Source: a bacterium UBP9_UBA1432
Lineage (GTDB): Bacteria; Vulcanimicrobiota; Xenobia; Xenobiales; Xenobiaceae
Length of the DNA stretch: 5,408 nucleotides
Assembly: GCA_002329445.1 (NCBI GenBank)
Contig: DCTU01000322.1
Span: 1-5,408, forward strand
Direction of reading: 5' to 3'
In this document: positions 1 to 5,408 of the stretch, in pieces
Layout of the letters: the number at the start of each line of letters is the position of its first letter
Numbering within the stretch: the stretch's first letter is position 1
Notes under the pieces: generated by a model
The model's database searches: none
Seen by the model: the letters and a program-made list of their open reading frames with translations, nothing else
Told to the model about the DNA's origin: nothing
Translations under genes and position numbers: made by a program

Positions 1-118
1 CCTGGGCCTTGGCCTGTTCGGGCTGGGCGGCCTCGGGCTTGGGGGCTTGGGCCTTGGCCTGTTCGGGCCTGGCGGCTTCGGGCTTGGGGGCCTGGGCCTT
101 GGCCTGTTCGGGCTGGGC
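1..118 (-). repeat. 45-bp in-frame tandem repeat, about 2.6 copies
   Basis: Copies occupy 1-45, 46-90 and a partial 91-118, and the array probably continues beyond the left edge. Copies 1 and 2 differ at four of 45 positions. The partial third copy matches copy 1 over its full 28 bases. Because 45 is a multiple of 3, each unit encodes one 15-residue block (AQPEQAKAQAPKPEA with Q/R variation) of the minus-strand protein, so copy-number change would alter length without breaking the frame. Confidence 0.9.
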
Positions 119-808
119 AGGCGTTGGCACCGGCTTCTCGGCGCGAGCCGCCCCGGACTCGGGTGCCGTCGACTGCGAACGCGCCTCCTGGGCCTTCTGC
201 GAGCGCGTGTCGGTGGCCGTGTCGCGGCCGGTTTCGCGGGCCTCTTGCTGGGCCCGACCGGTGGTCTGCGCCTCGGTGTGCTGCAGTTGATTCTTCAGTT
301 CCTGGGCAGCCCGGCGCATGAGCAGTTCCTGGTCCTGCGAGGTCCCGGGTTGCGGCCGCCCCGCCTCGGGGCGCCCCGTATCCTGTCTGGCCTGGGACTC
401 GGACTGGCCCTCGCGGCTGGCCTGCAGGACCCCCTTGGTGCTCTGGCTGAGCTGGCGCAGGCGTTGGAGGTTTTCGGGGGTGAACGAATCCTGCTCGTTC
501 TCCATCTGCCGAAGCAGGGACTCGGTGTCGCTGTCGGCGCTCTGCGACTTTTCGCGGCCCGAGGCCCGGACGAAGTCCTCCAGGCGCCGGGCGACCTTCT
601 CCTGCAACTGAAGCAGACGCTGCCTCTGGGCCTCGGCCTGGGAAGCCGTCTCGGCTTCCCGAGCCTGCTGGCCCTTGGCGGCGTCCTCACTCTTCGCAGC
701 CTTTTCCTGCTCGGCCTTCTTCTCCTCGGCTTCGCGGGCCTGTTCCTTCTCGCGAGTCTCCGGGCGGACGAGATTGCCGAACAGGTTGCCGATGCCGTAG
801 AAAGCCAT
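1..808 (-). CDS. Hypothetical Gln/Ala/Glu-rich coiled-coil protein with C-terminal 15-residue repeats (partial)
   Basis: I do not recognise this gene. The minus-strand frame starts with ATG at 808-806 and stays open for 269 codons to the window edge, so the C-terminus is missing. The SD AAGGGG (816-821) sits 7 nt upstream of the ATG. The N-terminus (MAFYGIGNLFGNLV) is a short hydrophobic/glycine patch without a signal peptide or a true membrane segment. Residues about 17-85 are dense in Glu, Lys, Gln, Ala and Arg and probably form a charged helix or coiled coil. Residues 90-225 are Gln/Ser/Arg/Glu-rich and probably disordered. From residue 231 a 15-residue Pro/Ala/Gln/Lys unit (AQPEQAKAQAPKPEA) repeats. 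No Cys is present. The composition suggests a scaffold, spacer or cell-envelope-spanning role, as in TolA-like linkers, but no catalytic motif supports a function. The opposite-strand frames here are shadows of this biased composition. Confidence 0.75.
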   Translation of the reverse strand, partial: MAFYGIGNLFGNLVRPETREKEQAREAEEKKAEQEKAAKSEDAAKGQQAREAETASQAEAQRQRLLQLQEKVARRLEDFVRASGREKSQSADSDTESLLRQMENEQDSFTPENLQRLRQLSQSTKGVLQASREGQSESQARQDTGRPEAGRPQPGTSQDQELLMRRAAQELKNQLQHTEAQTTGRAQQEARETGRDTATDTRSQKAQEARSQSTAPESGAARAEKPVPTPAQPEQAKAQAPKPEAARPEQAKAQAPKPEAAQPEQAKAQ

Positions 809-962
809 TTCAACGCCCCTTGGCAACCGCTCCGGGTTTGTCGGAGGACCCGAGACGGTCAGATGCAGCCTGTCTGTGCAAGGCCTCCTGCGGGATTCAT
901 GCTTTCAGGGTGACGGGCCCAGGAGCATGATGCCCCGATTTTCTGGAATTCCCTGCAACTCC

Positions 963-990
963 ATTATCACGCAGATTCCCTGGGAGTAAA
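963..990 (-). promoter_or_regulatory. Candidate sigma70-type promoter for the 1-808 gene
   Basis: Read on the minus strand, TTTACT (985-990) and GATAAT (963-968) are separated by 16 nt. They match the -35 and -10 consensus at four of six and five of six positions. This is the most AT-rich patch of an otherwise GC-rich gap between two minus-strand genes. Transcription would start near 956 and leave a leader of about 150 nt before the ATG at 808. The consensus was derived from other phyla, so the call is tentative. Apart from this, the 212-nt gap at 809-1020 holds no gene I can support. Confidence 0.35.
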
Positions 991-1020
991 GGCGGAATTC
1001 ACGCCGGGCGACCGGGCGGC

Positions 1021-1491
1021 TCAGGTGTCCTTGCGGAAGTCGCTGGGTTTGAGGTTCTCGATGTAGCTCTTGAACGCCGTGACATCCTGGTCTTCGGCGG
1101 ACTTGTCCTCGAGGGCCTCGGCCAGGATGATCTGCTCGGACACGAAGATGGGGGAGTTCGTGCGCAGGGCCAGCGCGATGCTGTCGGAAGGGCGGGCATC
1201 GATCTCCACCGGGTCCCCACCGGCTCGCAGGATGACCTTGGCAAAGAACGTGTTCTCCTTGATGTCGTCGATGACGATCTTCTCGACCTGGGCATCCAGG
1301 GACTCGATGATCGACTTCATCAGGTCGTGAGAGAGCGGGCGCGGTACGACCTGTTTCTCCAGGGCCAGAGCGATGGCCGTGGCCTCAAAGGGTCCGATCA
1401 GGATCGGGAGCTGGTGCTTCCCGTCCACGTCTTTGAGGATGACCACCGGATCGTGGGTCAAGAGGTCGATTCCCAGCTTGTCGACTTTCAT
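1021..1491 (-). CDS. Bifunctional nuclease (BFN/DUF151) domain protein
   Basis: This 156-residue protein matches the bacterial DUF151/BFN family (Thermotoga TM0160-like, related to plant BBD nucleases). Plant members have been reported with DNase and RNase activity; the bacterial role is poorly defined. Family landmarks are in order: LGIDLLTHDPVVIL (6-19), LPILIGPFEATAIALALE (28-45), RPLSHDLM (51-58), IDARPSDSIALALRT (97-111) and the C-terminal FKSYIENLKPSDF (140-152). It is a single soluble domain of usual length, without signal peptide or membrane segment. The ATG at 1491 puts the conserved beta strand at the N-terminus as in homologues, but it lacks a good SD. An in-frame ATG at 1506 adds five residues (MGLRR) and has AGGAG 13 nt upstream, so the start is uncertain by 15 nt. 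The gene is transcribed away from the plus-strand operon. Confidence 0.92.
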   Translation of the reverse strand: MKVDKLGIDLLTHDPVVILKDVDGKHQLPILIGPFEATAIALALEKQVVPRPLSHDLMKSIIESLDAQVEKIVIDDIKENTFFAKVILRAGGDPVEIDARPSDSIALALRTNSPIFVSEQIILAEALEDKSAEDQDVTAFKSYIENLKPSDFRKDT

Positions 1492-1603
1492 CCTGCGAAG
1501 GCCCATCGCCCTATCAGATCTCCTCATCGCGATTGGGTGGCGCCGCATTCGCGCCTGGTCGTGGCCCGCTCCTCCTTGCCCGAGATGGCGTGGGGGAGGA
1601 AGA

Positions 1604-1675
1604 CCCCTTCTCCCGAAGGGGGGCGAGATCCTGGGAGCCCCCTGCTCCCTCGAGAAACTCCGGTTGGGAGGGAGC
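1604..1675 (+). promoter_or_regulatory. Leader with competing stem-loops overlapping the SD of the downstream gene
   Basis: Three complementarities lie just upstream of the first operon gene. CCCCTTC (1604-1610) pairs perfectly with GAAGGGG (1615-1621) across a 4-nt loop. GGGAGC (1633-1638) pairs with GCTCCC (1644-1649) across a 5-nt loop. GCTCCCT (1644-1650) can instead pair with AGGGAGC (1669-1675), which contains part of the SD GGGAGG and abuts the TTG start. The last two pairings exclude each other, so the segment could hide or expose the SD. No U-run follows any stem, so a simple intrinsic terminator is unlikely. GC-rich DNA yields such pairings by chance, and function is inference. I found no clear promoter in the rest of the 1492-1675 divergent gap. 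Confidence 0.3.
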
Positions 1676-2437
1676 TTGAGTCCAGAACCCATGACCTTGC
1701 TGGGGGTGGGGCCCCGGATCCTGGCGCTGGGCCGTCTGGCCGTGCGAGCCGACTGGCCGGTGGTCGGGATCTGGGGGCGGCCGCACCGACGCGCCTTGGA
1801 GGCCACCCTGGTCCTGGGGTGTCCGGCCTTCCCCGACCCGTGCGAGCCGGTGGCGGATTCGCGTCTGGTGCTGATGGAGGAGGCCGACGACGGGCTTCTC
1901 CGCAGGGTGGCCCCGGCGCTGGGCGAGGGGGTCCTGGTGGGGCACCTGGGCCCGGAGGGCCCCCTGAGCGTCCCCTCTCCGGGCCAGCCCCTGGCCATGC
2001 ACGTGCTGGAGGATCTTCCCGACCTGTCCGAGGACCGGATCGATCTGGCCGGCGGGCTGGTGCTGTTGGAGGGGTCTCCGGCAGCGCTGGAGCGGGGCGC
2101 ACGACTGGTTCGGGCGCTGGGAGGCCGGCCCCGGGCTGCCGGGCGGCTGCAGTGTCTGCAGGCCCTGGCCGCACGGGCATTGGTCCGCCGTGGGCAGTCC
2201 GCTCGGGCTGCGCGCTTGTGGTCGGAGGCGGGTCTGGAGGCAGGCGGTCTGTTCCATCCCGCACCTCGGCCGACGGATGGTACCGGCGACCCGGAATCCG
2301 GGGCGTGCCGGCTCTGGCCCGGGGAAGGCCACCAGGCCTTGCCCTGCGAAGATTCCCTGGCGGGGGTGGTCCGACTCTTGCGGGATCTGGACCCTCAAGC
2401 CGCCCGACTCCTGGAGGAAATCGAGGGAGAACCTTGA
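1676..2437 (+). CDS. Divergent Rossmann-fold protein resembling the DUF2520 family
   Basis: The layout of this 253-residue protein resembles Rossmann-like/DUF2520 proteins, ProC-like putative NAD(P)-binding dehydrogenases often found near pantothenate genes. Strand 1 with a glycine loop is at 7-19 (TLLGVGPRILALG). VVGIWGR (29-35) corresponds to strand 2 with an Arg where NADP binders have one. LVLMEEADDGLL (64-75) matches the usual VPDDAL region, and VGHLGPEG (88-95) and AMHVLEDLPD (107-116) match the HTSGA and HPLQTF regions. An Ala/Leu-rich helical C-terminal part runs from 157 to 250. The third glycine of GxGxxG is Ile15, and the landmark motifs are weak, so cofactor binding is doubtful. 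I chose TTG at 1676 because GGGAGG lies 4 nt upstream; ATG at 1691 is an alternative five codons in. The stop overlaps the next start. Coding is well supported; family assignment is moderate. Confidence 0.6.
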   Translation: MSPEPMTLLGVGPRILALGRLAVRADWPVVGIWGRPHRRALEATLVLGCPAFPDPCEPVADSRLVLMEEADDGLLRRVAPALGEGVLVGHLGPEGPLSVPSPGQPLAMHVLEDLPDLSEDRIDLAGGLVLLEGSPAALERGARLVRALGGRPRAAGRLQCLQALAARALVRRGQSARAARLWSEAGLEAGGLFHPAPRPTDGTGDPESGACRLWPGEGHQALPCEDSLAGVVRLLRDLDPQAARLLEEIEGEP

Positions 2438-3156
2438 GCAACGCCCATCCCGTCGCGATGGTGACGGACTGGCGGGGAACCGCCGGACCGGCCATCTGCT
2501 TTGCCCTGGCCCAGGCCGGATTCGCCCTGTTGATCAACGGCCCTGAAGACGAGATCTTCGAGCTGCAGTCGGTGGACACCCTGGCCCGGATCCTGGCACT
2601 GCCCTTTGATGTCGCCGACGAGCAGGCCGTGGTGGGGGCCATGGGGGCAGGCCTGGAGATCATGGGCCGCCTGGACGTGCTGGTCAACAACATCTTCGCA
2701 TGGAACGACGCGGCCTTGCCGGAGATCACCGACGAGATGTGGGACGAGGTCCTCAAGACGGGTCTGAAGGGCACCTTCTACTGCAGCCGCGCCGCGGCCC
2801 GGGTGATGCAGGCCCAGGAATACGGCAAGATCATCCACGTCACCAGCACCTCGGCCCTGACGGGCATGCACACCCAATACGCCGCCAGTTGCGCGGCCGT
2901 GCATTCCCTGACCCGATCGCTGGCCCGCGAGCTGGCCCCCCACGTCCGGGTCAATACGATTGCCACCGGGCTGATGGATGAACCCTGGGTGGATGAGGGC
3001 GGGCCGGAATTGCGCCAGGTGCTGACCCGCGACATCCCGCTCAAACGCCTGTGCCGCAGCGAGGACGTGGCCGAGGCCGTCAGCTATCTGGCTGCCGGGG
3101 GGGACTTCCTGACCGGCCAGATGCTGGTCCTGGACGGCGGCGAGACGATGCGCTGA
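2434..3156 (+). CDS. SDR-family protein lacking catalytic Lys and Asn (possible pseudoenzyme)
   Basis: This 240-residue protein has the length and layout of classical short-chain dehydrogenase/reductases (FabG-like NAD(P)-dependent oxidoreductases). Visible landmarks are LPFDVAD with Asp59, LVNN (83-86), Ser138 in IIHVTSTS, Tyr149, VRVNTIATG (171-179) and the C-terminal LTGQMLVLDGG (226-236). Key positions differ from active members: the TGxxxGxG loop reads TDWRGTAG (11-18), NNAG reads NNIF (85-88), the tetrad Asn aligns with Gly110, and YxxxK reads YAASC, placing Cys153 at the essential Lys. The frame is intact and the C-terminal fold motifs are kept, which argues against simple decay. The TTG start overlaps the upstream TGA as TTGA, with GAGGG (2424-2428) 5 nt upstream, so translation is probably coupled. 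ATG at 2458 is a less likely start because it has no overlap. It may bind a ligand or partner rather than catalyse oxidoreduction. Confidence 0.85.
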   Translation: MSNAHPVAMVTDWRGTAGPAICFALAQAGFALLINGPEDEIFELQSVDTLARILALPFDVADEQAVVGAMGAGLEIMGRLDVLVNNIFAWNDAALPEITDEMWDEVLKTGLKGTFYCSRAAARVMQAQEYGKIIHVTSTSALTGMHTQYAASCAAVHSLTRSLARELAPHVRVNTIATGLMDEPWVDEGGPELRQVLTRDIPLKRLCRSEDVAEAVSYLAAGGDFLTGQMLVLDGGETMR

Positions 3157-3194
3157 ACCCGGCCTGACCCGATTTTCGCAGGGAGGATGACGCC

Positions 3195-3227
3195 ATGCAC
3201 ACTCCAAGTGGGGCGCCCCAGGAATGA
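3195..3227 (+). CDS. 10-codon leader ORF overlapping the zinc-ribbon gene
   Basis: ATG at 3195 opens a 10-residue frame (MHTPSGAPQE) ending at TGA 3225-3227. It has the best SD in this gap: GGGAGG (3181-3186), 8 nt upstream. Its stop overlaps the ATG of the next gene as ATGA. The next gene has only AGGA directly touching its ATG and no in-frame start upstream before a stop at 3188-3190. Ribosomes could therefore load on this leader and restart at 3224. An alternative is a sequencing indel separating the true N-terminus from the zinc-ribbon gene. No regulatory amino-acid run is visible in the peptide. Confidence 0.4.
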   Translation: MHTPSGAPQE

Positions 3228-4228
3228 CCGCCTCGACCTCATCGACATCCTGTCCTCGCTGCGCCGCCCCCCGGGTCGCCCAAGGCCGCTTCTGTCGGCA
3301 GTGTGGCCTGGACTTGGCTTCAGCTCAGCCCGGCGGGACCCGGCCCACCGGACCTTCGTTCCCTTCCACGGCGCCTGCGGCCTCAGCGTCTCCCCGAGGC
3401 CTCTCCTGCTGGCTGCAGGCCGGCTGCCTGCTCCCTCTGGTCCTGGTCCTGCCAGTCGCTCCCCTGGTGGAACACCTCGTCCTGGGAAGCACCCGAAGTC
3501 TGGTCCCGGGGGTCGTCCTGCTGGCCCTGCTGGCCGTGGGGACCAGCCTGACGGCTGCCTTCCGGCGGACCTCCTGGCTCTGGCCCGTCCTGTTTCTGGG
3601 GGTCACCCTGGCCTCGGCGATTCTGCTGCCGGGCTATCTGGCCCTCCGGGCCCACCTGGACCCGACCTTCGAAGGGTCGAGCCCCACGCTGCCTCTCGGA
3701 GGGGCAGGAGGAGCCTCGGCCCTGGAGATGGGAGGAGTGGCGCTGGAAGGCGAGATGGGCACCACGCCCTTGCCGGTCCTGGAGCGTCGGGTGTCCCTGT
3801 CCGCAGACCAGAAGACCCTGGTCGGGGCCCTGGGAATGCCCGATCAGTTCCTGGTCGCCCTGGACCCGGACAGCGGAACCCGGGCCGAGGTCTGGACCTG
3901 GTACCGCGCGCAGGGTGGAGACGCCCTGCTGGCGGGATCCTGGCAGCCTCGGGCCTTCGGGTTCCTGAACGGACGGCTGCAGAGCGAGGCCCCGGCCCAG
4001 GAGCTCCGGCCGGCCGCCCCGACGGGTCTGAGTCCGCTGGCCTTCGATCCCTCCTGGACCGAGGAACAGGCTGTCCAGACCCTGGGTGAGCCCGACCTGG
4101 TGATTCGGAAGGACTCCCCGGTGTTCGGCCGGATCACCGTGCTGAACTACCGCAACCGCCTGATCCTCAACTTTCGGGATGACCGGCTGTGGGGGGCCCA
4201 GACCCTGGTGACGGAGGCAGCGCCATGA
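3224..4228 (+). CDS. Zinc-ribbon membrane protein with tandem BamE-like C-terminal segments
   Basis: I do not recognise a named family for this 334-residue protein. A zinc ribbon is at the N-terminus: Cys10, Cys13, Cys24 and Cys27 in a CX2C-X10-CX2C pattern. A Pro/Ser/Thr/Ala linker (32-58) follows, then three hydrophobic segments near 62-86, 93-112 and 118-143. The C-terminal part (about 195-327) looks soluble. Its end, LGEPDLV (287-293) followed by TVLNYRNRLILNFRDDRL, resembles the SmpA/OmlA (BamE-like) domain. A related pattern, LGMPDQF (203-209) then AEVWTWY (221-227), occurs earlier and suggests a degenerate duplication. With the zinc ribbon in the cytoplasm, three membrane segments put the C-terminus in the periplasm. 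ATG 3224 is the only feasible start in frame but has a poorly spaced SD. The ATGA overlap at 4225-4228 couples it to the next gene. Confidence 0.8.
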   Translation: MTASTSSTSCPRCAAPRVAQGRFCRQCGLDLASAQPGGTRPTGPSFPSTAPAASASPRGLSCWLQAGCLLPLVLVLPVAPLVEHLVLGSTRSLVPGVVLLALLAVGTSLTAAFRRTSWLWPVLFLGVTLASAILLPGYLALRAHLDPTFEGSSPTLPLGGAGGASALEMGGVALEGEMGTTPLPVLERRVSLSADQKTLVGALGMPDQFLVALDPDSGTRAEVWTWYRAQGGDALLAGSWQPRAFGFLNGRLQSEAPAQELRPAAPTGLSPLAFDPSWTEEQAVQTLGEPDLVIRKDSPVFGRITVLNYRNRLILNFRDDRLWGAQTLVTEAAP

Positions 4229-5346
4229 CACCGATGAACCTGTTCTTCAGGCGCCGGCCCTGGGGTGGGGCCATTGCCCTGGGCCTGTTGATCGGCGGAA
4301 TCCTGGTCACCGGCGCGGGGGCCATCCTCTGGGGCAAGAATGCGCTGGACCGCAAGGCGGCGGTCCAGGCCCGCTGGAAGCAGGCCGAGGGGATCTTCGA
4401 CGCGCGGACCGAGAAGCGCGCCGTCGAGGCCTTGGAGGGCTTCAACGAGGAGCGCAAGCAGAACGTCGGCGCCGTGACCGCCGAAGGGGGTCAGGTGGCC
4501 GTCAGCGTGCAGACCTCGGTGGTCGGCCCCATGGGGACCGTGGTCGATCTGATGGTGACGGCCTCCGAAGCCAAGGATGCCGCGGAGGAGTATCGTCGTC
4601 TGCTGGGTCGGCCTCCCGCCAACGAAGCGGAGGCCCGCCTGCTGGCCTTGCAGCGCAAGGCCCTGGAGAAGAGCATGAAGTCCCGGGGGTTGCCTTTGGT
4701 GGGAGCCCTGAAGGATCAGATGCTCAAGGACTACCTCAAGGCCCTGGCCAAGTATCAGAAGCCCGGCGAGCTGGCCCGGATCCGCCGCGCGAGCCCCCAT
4801 CTGTACGGAAACCTGGACGACGTGGCCCTGCTGAGGATTCTGTCCAGCAAGGACCTGGAGTCCCGGATGAAGCAGGTGTCCAAGTCCCTGGACGGATTGC
4901 GCCAGAGCCTCAAGAAGCTGGGGATCACCCCGACGGCCGAGGTCATGGAGAAGCTGATCGAACTGCGCTACACCGAGGGGCCTGAAGCCTTCAAGAAGGA
5001 GGTGGCCCGCCTGGCAGAGGCAGCCGCTCCGAGCTATGACGGGACCTGGTCGGGGAGTTTCTCGGGCCAGGCCACGGGCTCGATGAGCCTGACCATCAAC
5101 GGCACCCATGTCTCCGGACAGGTCCGTGGAAAATACGGCAAGGACCCGGTCACGGGGACCTGCCAGGGAACCATCGACAAGGCAGGCAACCTGAACCTGG
5201 CCCTGTCGGGTGCGTTCACCAAAGGCAAGGTGACCTTCGGCGGCACCTTGAAGGGGCGCGTCAGCGGTCAGTCCGCCTCGGGAACCTGGTTCGCCGCCAA
5301 CAAGTGGGCCGAGCCCGTGGGCTCGTGGACGCTGCATCGACAGTAG
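4225..5346 (+). CDS. Membrane-anchored protein with helical stalk and C-terminal beta-rich domain
   Basis: This 373-residue protein of unknown function starts at ATG 4225, overlapping the upstream stop as ATGA, with SD GGAGG (4213-4217) 7 nt before it. Arg9-Arg11 precede one hydrophobic segment (about 13-36, with no lipobox Cys), predicting an N-in inner-membrane anchor and a large periplasmic part. Residues 38-130 include a possible alpha/beta region with VAVSVQTSVVGPMGTVVDLMV (91-111). Residues 130-267 are Lys/Glu/Leu-rich and mostly helical. From 271 a Gly/Thr/Ser-rich beta domain runs to the end, beginning YDGTWSGSFSG, with alternating strands and G-W/G-T motifs, and closing with ASGTW (351-355) and GSWTLHR. 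This resembles small antiparallel beta-barrel or sandwich domains on exported proteins. Coupling to the zinc-ribbon/BamE-like protein suggests an envelope partnership. An in-frame ATG at 4189 lies within the upstream gene and is unlikely. Confidence 0.85.
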   Translation: MTPMNLFFRRRPWGGAIALGLLIGGILVTGAGAILWGKNALDRKAAVQARWKQAEGIFDARTEKRAVEALEGFNEERKQNVGAVTAEGGQVAVSVQTSVVGPMGTVVDLMVTASEAKDAAEEYRRLLGRPPANEAEARLLALQRKALEKSMKSRGLPLVGALKDQMLKDYLKALAKYQKPGELARIRRASPHLYGNLDDVALLRILSSKDLESRMKQVSKSLDGLRQSLKKLGITPTAEVMEKLIELRYTEGPEAFKKEVARLAEAAAPSYDGTWSGSFSGQATGSMSLTINGTHVSGQVRGKYGKDPVTGTCQGTIDKAGNLNLALSGAFTKGKVTFGGTLKGRVSGQSASGTWFAANKWAEPVGSWTLHRQ

Positions 5347-5378
5347 GGACGCTGCGTTGCAGAGCCCCGGGGATCGAC

Positions 5379-5408
5379 TCAGCCTGCGGGTTCGGTGTCG
5401 GCCTCCGG
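5379..5408 (-). CDS. Possible C-terminus of a convergent gene (partial)
   Basis: On the minus strand, the frame entering at the right edge reads PEADTEPAG and stops at TGA (5381-5379). An acidic, Pro-containing tail with G/C mostly in third positions is typical of gene ends in such genomes, and it would leave a 32-nt convergent gap after the 5346 stop. Nine codons cannot establish a gene. The gap (5347-5378) holds a CCCCGGGG palindrome but no convincing terminator. Confidence 0.2.
   Translation of the reverse strand, partial: PEADTEPAG

Noticed and set aside
905..964. A 19-codon minus-strand ORF in the gap before the 1-808 gene
   Set aside because: Its ATG overlaps the candidate -10 hexamer, so it would start upstream of the transcript, and it has no SD.
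1604..1621. The 7-bp hairpin as an intrinsic terminator
   Set aside because: No T-run follows on either strand and no gene ends nearby.
1021..1998. Long N-terminal extension of the BFN protein up to 1998
   Set aside because: Upstream residues are Arg/Pro/Gly-rich and unlike the family, and they are antisense to the DUF2520-like gene; the family domain starts near 1491.
1524..2774. A 416-codon minus-strand frame
   Set aside because: It is Pro/Arg/Ala/Gly-rich shadow composition typical of high-GC antisense frames and overlaps two supported plus-strand genes.
1327..3156. A single 609-codon plus-strand frame through the divergent gap, the DUF2520-like gene and the SDR
   Set aside because: Only the part after 2434 shows protein-like conservation. 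The earlier part is Gly/Pro/Arg-rich shadow of the DUF2520-like gene and of the BFN gene on the other strand. The TTGA overlap and SD mark the real start.
3187..4089. A plus-strand frame starting at ATG 3187
   Set aside because: After the first residues it is Pro/Gly/Arg-rich out-of-frame reading of the zinc-ribbon gene, and GGAGG touches its ATG with no spacer.
4147..5337. A 396-codon minus-strand frame
   Set aside because: It is Gly/Leu/Gln/His-rich with no recognisable motif, and is antisense to a protein with a clear SD, anchor and domain layout.
5327..5355. Direct repeat GGACGCTGC at 5327-5335 and 5347-5355
   Set aside because: It is only 9 bp, one copy is coding, and nothing suggests a mobile element; probably chance.

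Overview
The window is GC-rich bacterial DNA, roughly two-thirds G+C by eye, with compact genes, Shine-Dalgarno (SD) sites and several stop/start overlaps. A BamE-like outer-membrane-lipoprotein fold and an inner-membrane-anchored beta-rich protein point to a diderm (Gram-negative-type) bacterium. A deep-branching high-GC lineage such as Acidobacteriota/Holophagae or Myxococcota would fit, but that is a guess from style. There are no RNA genes, mobile elements or CRISPR arrays.

Left part (minus strand). Bases 1-808 hold the first 269 residues of a charged, Gln/Ala/Glu-rich protein of unknown function that runs off the left edge. It ends in near-perfect 45-bp tandem repeats. Its candidate promoter lies near 963-990. 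Next, 1021-1491 encodes a complete bifunctional-nuclease-domain (DUF151/BFN) protein, also on the minus strand.

Right part (plus strand). A divergent region (1492-1675) with several potential stem-loops precedes an apparent five-cistron operon that fills 1676-5346. The cistrons are a divergent Rossmann/DUF2520-like protein, a short-chain dehydrogenase/reductase (SDR) homologue lacking key catalytic residues, a 10-codon leader ORF, a zinc-ribbon/three-TM/BamE-like membrane protein, and a membrane-anchored protein with a C-terminal beta-rich domain. Three junctions are overlaps (TTGA, ATGA, ATGA), so translational coupling is likely through most of the operon. Another minus-strand gene may end at 5379, just inside the right edge.

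The points most worth a second look are these. Two coupled Rossmann proteins both have eroded nucleotide-binding glycine motifs, and the SDR has also lost its active-site Lys and Asn. A small leader ORF has the only good SD in front of the zinc-ribbon gene and overlaps its start. The two envelope proteins are coupled and have unusual domain combinations. The link between the Rossmann pair and the envelope pair is unknown; only their co-transcription is suggested.
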